Below, in pieces: positions 43,517-52,101 of a DNA stretch of 64,000 bases (position 1 is its first letter; the number at the start of each line of letters is the position of its first letter). The DNA lies in the NCBI GenBank assembly GCA_964519955.1, contig CAZFLM010000019.1, positions 25,945 to 89,944 on the forward strand, in the 5' to 3' direction. The position numbers and the translations under genes are program-made. The notes beneath the pieces are model-generated. The model was not told the DNA's origin. It saw nothing but the letters and a program-made list of their open reading frames with translations, and did no database searches. This DNA is from CAZFLM01 sp964519955. Its GTDB lineage: Bacteria; Armatimonadota; Chthonomonadetes; Chthonomonadales; CAJBBX01.

Positions 43517-45097
43517 ATGCCCAGCCTGACCATCGACAACCAGACCATCGAGGTGGCGGAGGGTACCACGATCCTCGACGCTGCCCGCGCGCTCGGCATC
43601 GACATCCCGACGCTGTGCTACCTGCCAGGCAAGCCGGCGCAGACCTCGTGCTTCCTCTGCGTCGTGCGCGTTCAGGGACTCGTGCGGCTGGTGCCCGCCT
43701 GCGCGACCGTCGCGACGGATGGCATGGTGGTGGAGAGCGAGACCGAGGAGGTGCGCGGCGCGCGGCGGACGGCCATCGAGCTGATGCTGAGCGACCACCT
43801 CGGCGACTGCATCGGCCCATGCCAGGGCGTCTGCCCCGCGCACCTGAACACGCCCCTGATGATGAGGCAGATCGCGGCGGGCAAGTTCCGCGAGGCGCTC
43901 ATCACGGTGAAGGACTCCATCGCGCTGCCGGCGGTGCTGGGCCGCGTCTGCCCGGAGCTGTGCGAGAAGGGCTGCAAGCGCGCGGCCTCCGACGGCGCCG
44001 TCAGCGTGTGCATGCTGAAGCGGTACGTCGCGGACGTGGACCTGGAGACGGGCAATCCGTATCTGCCGCCATGCGAACCACCGAGCGGGAAGCGCGTCGC
44101 CATCATTGGCGCGGGGCCGGCGGGGCTGGCCGCTGCCTACTACCTGCTGCAGTACGGCCACGCCTGCACGCTGTTCGACGACCACGAGGAGCCCGGCGGC
44201 AACCTGCGCTACGCGGTTCCTGAAGACGAGCTGCCCCGCGAGGTGCTCGACGGCGAGATCGGTATCGTGTCGCAGATGGGCGCCGAGTTCCGGATGGGCA
44301 CGCGCGTCGGCCGGGACCTCTCGCTGGACGACCTCTCTGCCGACTATGATGCTGTGCTCATCGCTGTCGGCGAGGTGCGTCCCGAGAGTGCGCCTGCCGC
44401 CGGACTGGAGTTCGCGCGCCAGGGCCTGAAGGCAGATCGCGCGACGATGGGCACGAACCTACCCGCCGTCTTCGTCGCCGGATCCGCCATCATCCCGTCG
44501 CACCACGCCGTCCGAGCCGTTGCCGACGGCAAGGCCGCAGCGCAGTCCATCGACCAGTTCCTGCGTGGCGGCGGCGCCGGTCGCGACGACCGGGAGTGGA
44601 GCGTCCATACCGGGAAGCTCGAGGCCGCCGACCTTCAGCCGCTGATCCGCCTCGCAAGCCCGGCCGGGCGCATCGCGCCGACGGGCGGCAAGGCGGAGGG
44701 CTTCACCGAGGAAGAGGCGCGGCGCGAGGCCTCCCGCTGCCTGCGCTGCGACTGCGGTAAGGCGGAGACGTGCAAGCTGCGGTCGATCGCGCGGCAATAC
44801 GACGCCAACCCGGCTCGTTTCAAGGGCGAGCGCCGCGCGTATGAGATCGACGACAGCCATCCGTTCGTGGTCTATGAGCCGGGCAAGTGCGTCGCGTGCG
44901 GCATCTGCGTGCGCGTGGCGGCGGAGGCCCGGGGCGAACTCGGCCTGACGTTCGTGGGCCGGGGCTTCGCCGTGCGCACCAGCGCGCCGCTCGGGGAGAC
45001 GCTGGCTTCGGCGCTGCACGATGCAGCCAGAGCCTGCGCCGAGGCCTGCCCGACCGGTGCGCTCGTACTGCGCGAGGACAACCAGATCGTGCCGTGA
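43517..45097 (+). CDS. NuoG-N [2Fe-2S] + GltD-like NAD(P)-disulfide oxidoreductase
   Basis: 526 aa from the ATG at 43517. Residues 1-80 are a NuoG/HydA-type N-terminal [2Fe-2S] domain (TLCYLPG, TSCFLCVVRV, VPACAT). At ~95-150 is a C-rich GltD-type cluster (CIGPCQGVCP and CPELCEKGCKR), then the FAD motif VAIIGAGPAGLAAAYYLL at ~195-212 and a short NAD(P)-binding part (LPAVFVAGSAI). A C-terminal [4Fe-4S]-like region has CLRCDCGKAETCKL near 412, CVACGIC near 457 and CAEACPTGAL near 506. In related enzymes such flavoproteins exchange electrons between ferredoxin/iron-sulfur donors and NAD(P)H. It follows the NuoE-NuoF gene after a repeat-filled gap. Confidence 0.85.
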   Translation: MPSLTIDNQTIEVAEGTTILDAARALGIDIPTLCYLPGKPAQTSCFLCVVRVQGLVRLVPACATVATDGMVVESETEEVRGARRTAIELMLSDHLGDCIGPCQGVCPAHLNTPLMMRQIAAGKFREALITVKDSIALPAVLGRVCPELCEKGCKRAASDGAVSVCMLKRYVADVDLETGNPYLPPCEPPSGKRVAIIGAGPAGLAAAYYLLQYGHACTLFDDHEEPGGNLRYAVPEDELPREVLDGEIGIVSQMGAEFRMGTRVGRDLSLDDLSADYDAVLIAVGEVRPESAPAAGLEFARQGLKADRATMGTNLPAVFVAGSAIIPSHHAVRAVADGKAAAQSIDQFLRGGGAGRDDREWSVHTGKLEAADLQPLIRLASPAGRIAPTGGKAEGFTEEEARREASRCLRCDCGKAETCKLRSIARQYDANPARFKGERRAYEIDDSHPFVVYEPGKCVACGICVRVAAEARGELGLTFVGRGFAVRTSAPLGETLASALHDAARACAEACPTGALVLREDNQIVP

Positions 45098-45176
45098 TGC
45101 CCGATCCTCTCGATGCGGCGTGTCCCCAGCCGGCCGCCGCGGACCATAGCTCAGCTTCCCCCAAAGGATGAGCCGC

Positions 45177-47657
45177 ATGGACGAGATGGACGCACTGCGT
45201 CATGAGCTGGATGAGCTGCGCGCCGAGAACGCCGGACTCCGCGCGAGATCAGATGACGCAGACTCCCGGCGCCTCCAGGCTCTGACCGACGAGGCGCCGA
45301 TCCCCTACCAGTCGCTCGACGCGGGCGGCAAGATCCTCGTCGTCAACGAAGCATGGCTCGAGGCGACGGGCTACTCGCGCGATGAGGTGATCGGGCAGCC
45401 GTTCACCAAGCTCCTGTGCGAACCCGATCGCGCCGTGTTCCGCCAGGCGTTCCCGCGGCTCAAGAGCGTCGGGTACCTGCGCGAACGCGAGCTGCGCCTG
45501 CGCAAGCGCGATGGCTCCGTGCTCCTGGCGACCTACACCGGCCGTGTGGCGCGCAACGCGGACGCATCGTTCCGGCAGACGCACTGCATCTTCCAGGACA
45601 TCACCGAGCGCCGCGCCGGCGAAGAGCGGCAGAGGGTCAACGAGGAGCGGATGGCGGTGCAGCTCCAGTTGCACCAGATGGCCTCCGCAACTCCCGACGA
45701 GATCGCCGGGTTCGCCCTGGACGCCTGCGTGCGCCTCACCGGCAGCGAGTCGGGGTACCTGGCATTCCTTAACGAGTCCGGGGACATCCTGACGATCTGG
45801 GCCTGGGCGGGCGGCGTCATCGAGCAGTGCCAGGTCGAAGGCAAACCGACCATCTACAAGGTGTCCGAGACTGGGCTATGGGGCCAGGCCGTCCGTGAAC
45901 GGCGCCCCATCATCGTCAACGACTACGACGCCGACGCTCCGGGCAAGTGCGGGCTGCCGCCAGGTCACATCCGGCTGCTCCGCGTGCTCAATGTGCCCAT
46001 CTTCGACGGCGACCGGATCGTGGCGCTCGTCGGCGTGGCGAACAAGTCGACGGACTACGACGAGACCGATTCCCGTCAGCTCTCGCTCCTGATGGACGGG
46101 ATGTGGGGCGTCACCGTGCGGCAGCGTAGCGCCCGTGCCCTCGAGGACAGCGAGCGGCGTCTGCAGTTGGTCCTCGATGCGACGAGCGACGCGTTCTGGG
46201 ACCTGAACTTCGTGACCGGCCAGTCGACCGTCAGCCCGCGATGGGCGGAGCTGCTGGGGTATTCCCATGAGGAACTGGAGAGCGCCTTCCCCGATTGGGA
46301 GCCCTACGCTCATCCCGGCGACCTGGAGCGCTTCGCTCAAGCCGTACAGGACCACATCCAGGGCCTCACCCCCGTTCTCTCGGCGGAGATACGGCTGTGC
46401 ACGGCTTCCGGCGACCATGTCTGGTTCCTAGTACGCGGCAAGATCGTCGAGAGCGACGCCGCCGGCAACCCCCTCCGCATGACGGGAACGGGTGTCGACA
46501 TCAGCGAGCGCAAGCGGATGGAAGAGCAACTCCAGAGCGCACAGCGCATCGAGACCGTAGCCCGTCTGGCCGGGGGCATCGCACATGACTTCAACAACCT
46601 GCTGACCGCCATCATCGGGCATGCGGAGCTGATCGAATCCGGTCTGGCTCCGGACGACTCGCGCCGCGGCAACGTGCGCGAACTCCGCGGCGCGGCCGAC
46701 CGCGCGGCGCGCCTGACGCGGCAGCTCCTCTCCTTTGCGCGCCGGCAGAACATCGAGCCGCGCAACGTGAGCCTCTGCGACCTGCTGGGTGGCGTCGCCG
46801 CTGCCGTGCAGAAGGCCGCAGGCGACGCCGTCGCCGTCCACATCGTGCCGCCGGCCCTTCCGCTGTGGATCTTCGCGGACCCGGGCCAGGTCGAGCAGGT
46901 CGTGCTGAACCTGGCGATCGACGCTCGGGACGCCATGCCCGGTGGCGGCACGCTCACCATCGAGGTCCGCGCGAGCGAGGCGCCGGGCGACGCTGCCGCC
47001 GACGGTGTTCCGACGGGCCGCTACGCAATGATCGCCGTCTCGGACACGGGCATCGGCATGTCGCCGGAGGTCGCCGGCCGCGTGTTCGAGCCGTTCTTCA
47101 CCACCAAGGAGGCCTGCCTCGGGGCCGGTCTGGGGCTGCCCATCTGCCACGGCATCGTGACTCAGGCCGGTGGGCACATCCGCGTGAGCAGCACGCCCGG
47201 TGCGGGCACCACGGTGCGCGTGTACCTGCCGGCCGTCGCCGCACCGGCTGGCTCAGTCGAGCCGGGCGCACCTGTATCGAGCGACGCGGGCTCGACAACG
47301 CTTCTGCTGGTTGAGGACGAGGCCCTCGTGCGCCGCATGGTGGCCGACTGCTTGCGCGGGCGCGGGTACACGGTGCTCGACGCGGACTGCGGCGCGCAGG
47401 CGCTGGAGCTGTTCGAAGCCCACGGGCGCCACGTCGACCTGCTCGTCACGGACGTCGTGATGCCCGGACAGACCGGTCCCGAGGTGGCGCGGAGGCTGCG
47501 CCAAGAGCAGCCGGACTTGAAGGTCCTGTTCGTCTCGGGGTATACGGAGACAGCCTTCAACCCAGCGGAGCACGGCGCCGGCACTTCGTTCCTGCCCAAG
47601 CCGTTCACGCCGACGATGCTCGCGCACCGGGTGAGGGAGCTGCTCGAGGCCTCGTAG
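45177..47657 (+). CDS. Hybrid sensor histidine kinase (PAS-GAF-PAS-HisKA-HATPase-REC)
   Basis: 826 aa. The ATG at 45177 is chosen because AAAGG lies 9 nt before it; one codon group earlier (45168) has no spacing. A coiled coil opens it, then PAS (~25-150, SLDAGGKILVVNEAWLEATG), GAF (~165-310), a second PAS (~320-455, LDATSDAFWDLNF), a phosphoacceptor H470 in GGIAHDFNNLL, ATPase motifs NLAIDARDAM, DTGIGMSP and GAGLGLPI, and a receiver domain with D759 (LLVTDVVMPG) and the conserved K in FLPKPF. No membrane segment, so it is likely a cytoplasmic redox, ligand or light sensor. It lies 79 nt after the redox operon and could be its sensor, but that is a guess. Confidence 0.95.
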   Translation: MDEMDALRHELDELRAENAGLRARSDDADSRRLQALTDEAPIPYQSLDAGGKILVVNEAWLEATGYSRDEVIGQPFTKLLCEPDRAVFRQAFPRLKSVGYLRERELRLRKRDGSVLLATYTGRVARNADASFRQTHCIFQDITERRAGEERQRVNEERMAVQLQLHQMASATPDEIAGFALDACVRLTGSESGYLAFLNESGDILTIWAWAGGVIEQCQVEGKPTIYKVSETGLWGQAVRERRPIIVNDYDADAPGKCGLPPGHIRLLRVLNVPIFDGDRIVALVGVANKSTDYDETDSRQLSLLMDGMWGVTVRQRSARALEDSERRLQLVLDATSDAFWDLNFVTGQSTVSPRWAELLGYSHEELESAFPDWEPYAHPGDLERFAQAVQDHIQGLTPVLSAEIRLCTASGDHVWFLVRGKIVESDAAGNPLRMTGTGVDISERKRMEEQLQSAQRIETVARLAGGIAHDFNNLLTAIIGHAELIESGLAPDDSRRGNVRELRGAADRAARLTRQLLSFARRQNIEPRNVSLCDLLGGVAAAVQKAAGDAVAVHIVPPALPLWIFADPGQVEQVVLNLAIDARDAMPGGGTLTIEVRASEAPGDAAADGVPTGRYAMIAVSDTGIGMSPEVAGRVFEPFFTTKEACLGAGLGLPICHGIVTQAGGHIRVSSTPGAGTTVRVYLPAVAAPAGSVEPGAPVSSDAGSTTLLLVEDEALVRRMVADCLRGRGYTVLDADCGAQALELFEAHGRHVDLLVTDVVMPGQTGPEVARRLRQEQPDLKVLFVSGYTETAFNPAEHGAGTSFLPKPFTPTMLAHRVRELLEAS

Positions 47658-47712
47658 CCCGCGCGGGCGGGCGCCGGAAGATGCACGAAGGCCCGACGGA
47701 TCGGAGCGCGCC

Positions 47713-48411
47713 ATGCCCTCTGCCGAGCCACGGAACGAGCAGGAGTTGACCGTCACCGACGTGGTGCGCCGGTTTGGCGAGCGCGCCGTGCTCAATGGCG
47801 TCTCGCTCCGCTGCTCTCCGGGTGACACCGTGGCCGTCGTCGGCCCCTCCGGCACGGGCAAGAGCACCCTCCTCAACGTGATCGGCTCCCTCGACAAGCC
47901 GACCTCCGGCTCCGTGCGGCTCGGCCAGGACGACATCACATCGCTCGACGCATCTGGGCTCGCGCGCTACCGGGCGAGGCGAGTGGGCTTCGTCTTCCAG
48001 GACCATCACCTTCTGCCGCAGCTCACGGCCATCGAGAACGTACTGCTCCCCACGCTGGCCGCCGCCGCCGGGCCGGGCTCTCGACAGCAGCTCGTCGAGC
48101 GCGCCCGCGAACTCCTGGATCGGGTCGGCGTGCTCGCGCGAGCCGAGGCGTTTCCGAGCCAGTTGTCCGGCGGGGAGCGCCAACGCGTCGCCATCGCCCG
48201 GGCGCTGATGAACGGCCCGGCGCTGCTGCTCTGCGACGAGCCGACCGGCAACCTCGATCGCGACAGTGGAGGCGCCGTGGTCGACCTCCTCCTGGAGGCT
48301 GCCGAACGGACGGGCGCCATCGCCCTCATGGTGACCCACAATGGCGAGCACGCCGCGCGGTTCGCCCGCCGCTTCGAGCTGCGCGACGGCCTGCTCGGCG
48401 CGGTCGACTGA
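47713..48411 (+). CDS. ABC transporter ATP-binding protein (LolD/MacB type)
   Basis: 232 aa. GGAG precedes the ATG at 47713. Walker A GPSGTGKST (44-52), Q-loop in FVFQDHHLLPQL, signature LSGGERQRVAIARAL, Walker B LLLCDEPTGNLD and the MVTHNGEHAARFA switch region are all present. DEPTGNLD and the Q-loop context place it in the LolD/MacB/FtsE group, which drives lipoprotein or antimicrobial-peptide export or other mechanotransmission. The permease gene follows with TGATG overlap. Confidence 0.95.
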   Translation: MPSAEPRNEQELTVTDVVRRFGERAVLNGVSLRCSPGDTVAVVGPSGTGKSTLLNVIGSLDKPTSGSVRLGQDDITSLDASGLARYRARRVGFVFQDHHLLPQLTAIENVLLPTLAAAAGPGSRQQLVERARELLDRVGVLARAEAFPSQLSGGERQRVAIARALMNGPALLLCDEPTGNLDRDSGGAVVDLLLEAAERTGAIALMVTHNGEHAARFARRFELRDGLLGAVD

Positions 48412-51400
48412 TGCTCGGCCTCGCGCTTCGCTCGCTTCGACACTACCGGCGTTCCGCCATCGCCGTGGCGGCCGGAATCGCCCTCGCCACAGCGGTGATG
48501 ACCGGCTCGCTCCTCGTCGGCGACTCCGTCATCCTCAGCCTGCGCGAGAGAGCCCTGGCGCGTCTGGGCAAGGCCTTGTGGGCGCTGACTACTCCCGGCG
48601 TGTTCCGCGCCGAACTCGCCCGAGAGGTGACGGAGGCGCCCTCGCTGCGCTCCCACCGAGTCGTCGCAGCCGCACTCATCGTCCAGACCGGGTCGGCCAG
48701 GAACGCGGCCACCGATGCGGTCGTACCTGGCGTCTCCGTTCTGGGCGTCGATGGGGGGTTCGCCCGCTTCGCGCCGGTCTCCGCGCCGCCGCCGGGGCAC
48801 GCCGTCGCCAGCCAGGCGCTGGCCCGTGACCTCGCTCTACGCACCGGCGACGACCTGCTGGTCACGATCGGGCGTCCCCAGAACGCGCCGGGCGCCGGCC
48901 TCTTCACGCAGACCGCCTTCAGCGAGACGACCCGCACCGCCCGGCTAACCGTCGATCGCGTCGTGCCCGATAGCGCCGGCGGCGGGTTCTCGCTGGAGCC
49001 GGGCCTGTCGGTGCCGCGCAGCGTGTTCGTCGACCGTGAGTGGCTCGCCGAGACGCTCGGCAGGGCCGGCATGGCCAACGCGATCGTGCTCGACGGCGGC
49101 TCCTCTGAGGACTTCGGTCCGCACCTCGCCGAAGCCCTCCGCGCATCCTGCCGCATCGAGGACACCGGGCTCTCCATCGCGCCGCAGAAGGGCGGGTGGC
49201 TCGTCCGCAGCGCCCGTCTGACGCTGCCCGAGAGCCAGGCCACTGCGGCGGAGGAAGCGGCGCACGATGTGGGGGCCCGGGCATCGCGCACCTCCGTGTT
49301 CCTCGCGACCACGCTGCGCGATCGGCGTACGGGGCGCAGCGCCGCCTACGCCGTGGTCGCGGCCGTCGGTACCCCGTCCGGCCAGACCGCGGTGCCGTCG
49401 GGCGAGGCCGCGATGAACGCTTGGGCCGCAGAGGATCTCGGCGCTCGCCCCGGCGACACGATCGGCATCGACGTGCTGGAGCCCGCGGCCGATGGCAGCT
49501 ACACGACGCGCTCCCGCTCGGTGCGGCTGGCCCGCGTACTGCCGATGCAGGGGCCCGGCGCTGATAGCGCGCTCCCGCCCGTGTTTGCCGGCATCTCGGA
49601 CGCCGCGCGCATGGGGGACTGGAACCCGCCGTTCCCGGTGGACCGCAGCCGCGTGACGCTGCGCGACGAGCGGTACTGGGAGCAATACCGCGCCGCCCCT
49701 CGTCTCTACCTGCACCTCGATGCGCTGCGCTCGATGTGGCAGTCCGGCCCGCTCGGCCAAGGAGCGGACTGGGTGACCGGCGTGCGCGTCGTCGCCCCGC
49801 CAGGCGGCGGCGTCGAGGCATACCGCCAGGCGCTGACGCGGCGCCTGGACCCGGCCGATGCGGGCCTCGTCTTCAAGCCCGTGCGCCGCCAGGCACTCGA
49901 GGCCGCACAGGGGTCCACCGAGTTCGGCGGCCTCTTCCTGGGCATGGGCATGTTCCTCGTCGCCGCGGGCGCGTGGATGGCGGGCGCCCTCATGCGGCTG
50001 ATGGCCGAGAGGCGCGCCTCGCAGGCCGGGCTCATGCTGGCCTGCGGCTTCACGCCCGCCGAGACCGTCCGCCTGGCCGCCGCCGAGGGAGCCATCCTCT
50101 CCGCGGCGGGCGCGCCCGTCGGGGGCCTGCTGGGCGTGGCCTACGGCGCGGGCATCTGCCACGGGCTCGCCACCTGGTGGAGCGGCGCGATCGGCGGCGA
50201 GAGCTTCCGCTTCCACCTCAGCCTGCCCAGTCTGGCCATCGGTGTCGTGTCGGGCCTGATCGTCGGCCTCCTATCCACCGTCCTCGGAGCACGCACGCTG
50301 CCGCGCCTGCCCATTCTGCAGCTCCTGGCCGGGTCGACGGCGCTTGGCGCTTCGGGCGAGCGACGCCGCGGACGCCCTGCGCTGCTGCTGGCCGGACTGC
50401 TGCTGGCGGCAGTCGGACTTGCCGCGGCCTGCGCCGCCGGCGCCGCGCCTGCAACCGCCGGCTTCTTCGGCATCGGCGCGCTGCTTCTCGTCGCCGCACT
50501 TCCGGCATGCGACCTCGCCCTCATCGCGGCCCGCCGGCGCCGCCCCCCGGCGCCCACCTTCCTGCTGCTGGCCCTGCGCAACGCGTCGGTGCAGCGCGGC
50601 CACAGCCTGCTCGCCTTCGGCCTCACCGCGTGCGCCGCGTTCGTGCTGGTCACGGTGGCCGCCAACGTGCGCGACTTCTCCCGATTCGACGTGCGGCAGC
50701 GTTCCTCCGGCGCGGGTGGGTACTCGCTGATCGCGACGACCACGCTGCCCGTCCCGTACGACATCGGGACCGCCACCGGTCGCGCCCGCCTTGGCTTCTC
50801 GCCGGACGACGAGCCACTGCTGAGCCAGTCGACGGTGGTCTCATTCCTGCTCAGCCCGGGCGACGATGCGAGCTGCCTGAACCCGGCCCGGCCCGTGGCG
50901 CCCAGGCTCCTCGGCGTGCCCGAGCGGATGATCGACCGCGGGGGCTTCCGGGTTGCGACAGCGGCGGCAAGCCATGCCGCCAACCCGTGGGAGTTGCTGC
51001 GGGGCCGTCCGGCCTCGGGCGCCACGCCGGCCTTCGGCGACGCGGAGACTCTGGAGTGGGTGCTGAAGTCCGGCCTCGGACAGGTCTACCAGGCGAGGGC
51101 GGGCGACCGTCCGCTGCCGGTGCGCTTCGTGGGCGCGGTCTCCTCATCCATCTTCGCCAGCGAGCTGCTGGTCTCCGAGGCGAGCTTCCGCGCCGCCTTC
51201 CCGGCTGTCTCGCAGCCGCGCTACTTCCTCATCGAGACGCCGCGCGGCAAGGAAGACGAGGTGGCCGCCGCGCTGCGCCGCAACCTGGCCGGCCAGGGCG
51301 TCGAGGTGCGCACGACCCGTGAGAAGCTGAACGCGCTGATCGGAGTGCAGAACGCGTACCTCTCCGCGTTCCTCGCGCTGGGCGGTCTGGGGCTCGCGCT

Positions 51401-51734
51401 GGGCACCCTGGGCTTGGCCGCCGCCCTGGCCCGCAGCGCCCAGGCGCGCCGCAAGGAGTTCGCGGCCATGTCGGCGCTCGGGCTAACGGCCGGCGAGATC
51501 TCCCGGACGCTCGTCCTGGAGCATACTGCGCTGCTGCTGACGGGGCTGGCCTGGGGCGCGGTGGCCGCGCTGCTGGCGGTGGCGCCGCACCTGCGCTCTG
51601 CCGAAGCGGCGCCGAACTGGGCGGCGACGGGGCTCATGCTGGCGCTGGTGGGTGCGGTCGGGCTAGGGGGATGCGCGTGGGCCGGGCGTGCGGCGCTGCG
51701 CGGCGAACTGGCGCCCGCCCTGCGGTCGGAGTAA
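48411..51734 (+). CDS. ABC transporter permease (FtsX/MacB/LolE-like)
   Basis: 1107 aa. An N-terminal helix (GIALATAVMTGSLLVGDSVI) is followed by a large extracytoplasmic part (~40-500). A cluster of helices lies near 510-690 (GLFLGMGMFLVAAGAWMAGALM, LASLGVVSGLIVGLLS-type segments, LLLAGLLLAAVGLAAACAA), then another soluble part and the last FtsX-type helices near 980-1095. The size, about twice that of LolE or MacB, indicates two fused permease halves, as in other DUF-type large FtsX permeases. Substrate unknown; the ATPase next door is of LolD type. Confidence 0.9.
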   Translation: MLGLALRSLRHYRRSAIAVAAGIALATAVMTGSLLVGDSVILSLRERALARLGKALWALTTPGVFRAELAREVTEAPSLRSHRVVAAALIVQTGSARNAATDAVVPGVSVLGVDGGFARFAPVSAPPPGHAVASQALARDLALRTGDDLLVTIGRPQNAPGAGLFTQTAFSETTRTARLTVDRVVPDSAGGGFSLEPGLSVPRSVFVDREWLAETLGRAGMANAIVLDGGSSEDFGPHLAEALRASCRIEDTGLSIAPQKGGWLVRSARLTLPESQATAAEEAAHDVGARASRTSVFLATTLRDRRTGRSAAYAVVAAVGTPSGQTAVPSGEAAMNAWAAEDLGARPGDTIGIDVLEPAADGSYTTRSRSVRLARVLPMQGPGADSALPPVFAGISDAARMGDWNPPFPVDRSRVTLRDERYWEQYRAAPRLYLHLDALRSMWQSGPLGQGADWVTGVRVVAPPGGGVEAYRQALTRRLDPADAGLVFKPVRRQALEAAQGSTEFGGLFLGMGMFLVAAGAWMAGALMRLMAERRASQAGLMLACGFTPAETVRLAAAEGAILSAAGAPVGGLLGVAYGAGICHGLATWWSGAIGGESFRFHLSLPSLAIGVVSGLIVGLLSTVLGARTLPRLPILQLLAGSTALGASGERRRGRPALLLAGLLLAAVGLAAACAAGAAPATAGFFGIGALLLVAALPACDLALIAARRRRPPAPTFLLLALRNASVQRGHSLLAFGLTACAAFVLVTVAANVRDFSRFDVRQRSSGAGGYSLIATTTLPVPYDIGTATGRARLGFSPDDEPLLSQSTVVSFLLSPGDDASCLNPARPVAPRLLGVPERMIDRGGFRVATAAASHAANPWELLRGRPASGATPAFGDAETLEWVLKSGLGQVYQARAGDRPLPVRFVGAVSSSIFASELLVSEASFRAAFPAVSQPRYFLIETPRGKEDEVAAALRRNLAGQGVEVRTTREKLNALIGVQNAYLSAFLALGGLGLALGTLGLAAALARSAQARRKEFAAMSALGLTAGEISRTLVLEHTALLLTGLAWGAVAALLAVAPHLRSAEAAPNWAATGLMLALVGAVGLGGCAWAGRAALRGELAPALRSE

Positions 51735-51759
51735 CCACAGGGCGGGCTGATCGATCGGG

Positions 51760-52077
51760 CTAGAACGCGTCGGTCTCCACCTGCAGGCGGATCTGGCGCA
51801 GGATCGCCGCGGCGCGCTCGCAGTCCTCGCGCGACCCCGTCATGGCGATGGACCGGCCGCGCGTGTGCGCCTCAACGGTCACTCGCAGGGCATGCGCCTC
51901 CGAGCACCCGGTCGCCTTCTCCACCTGGAGAACCACCTCCTCGATCGGGTGCCAATCGTCGTTGTAGAGAATCACGATCCAGGGCCCGTTGCCACCGGTC
52001 CGGTCATCGACTTCCTCGTCGATGTCCAGGTCCGGCAGCAACCGGATCGGCGCCCCGCCCAACACGTCGTCTTCCAT
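51760..52077 (-). CDS. clpS: ClpS, ATP-dependent Clp protease adaptor
   Basis: 105 aa; GAGGT eight bases before the ATG at 52077. The core WIVILYNDDWHPIEEVVLQV and the later ATGCSEAHALRVTVEAHTRG match ClpS: the NDD acidic triad that contacts ClpA/ClpC and the hydrophobic pocket that binds N-degron residues. The first ~32 residues are an acidic flexible tail, as usual. ClpS hands substrates with destabilising N-terminal residues to the Clp protease. The gene is 24 nt after the TPR gene stop and may share its transcript. No ClpA/C in the window. Confidence 0.9.
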   Translation of the reverse strand: MEDDVLGGAPIRLLPDLDIDEEVDDRTGGNGPWIVILYNDDWHPIEEVVLQVEKATGCSEAHALRVTVEAHTRGRSIAMTGSREDCERAAAILRQIRLQVETDAF

Positions 52078-52101
52078 CGTGACTGACCTCGATCGGCTCC
52101 G

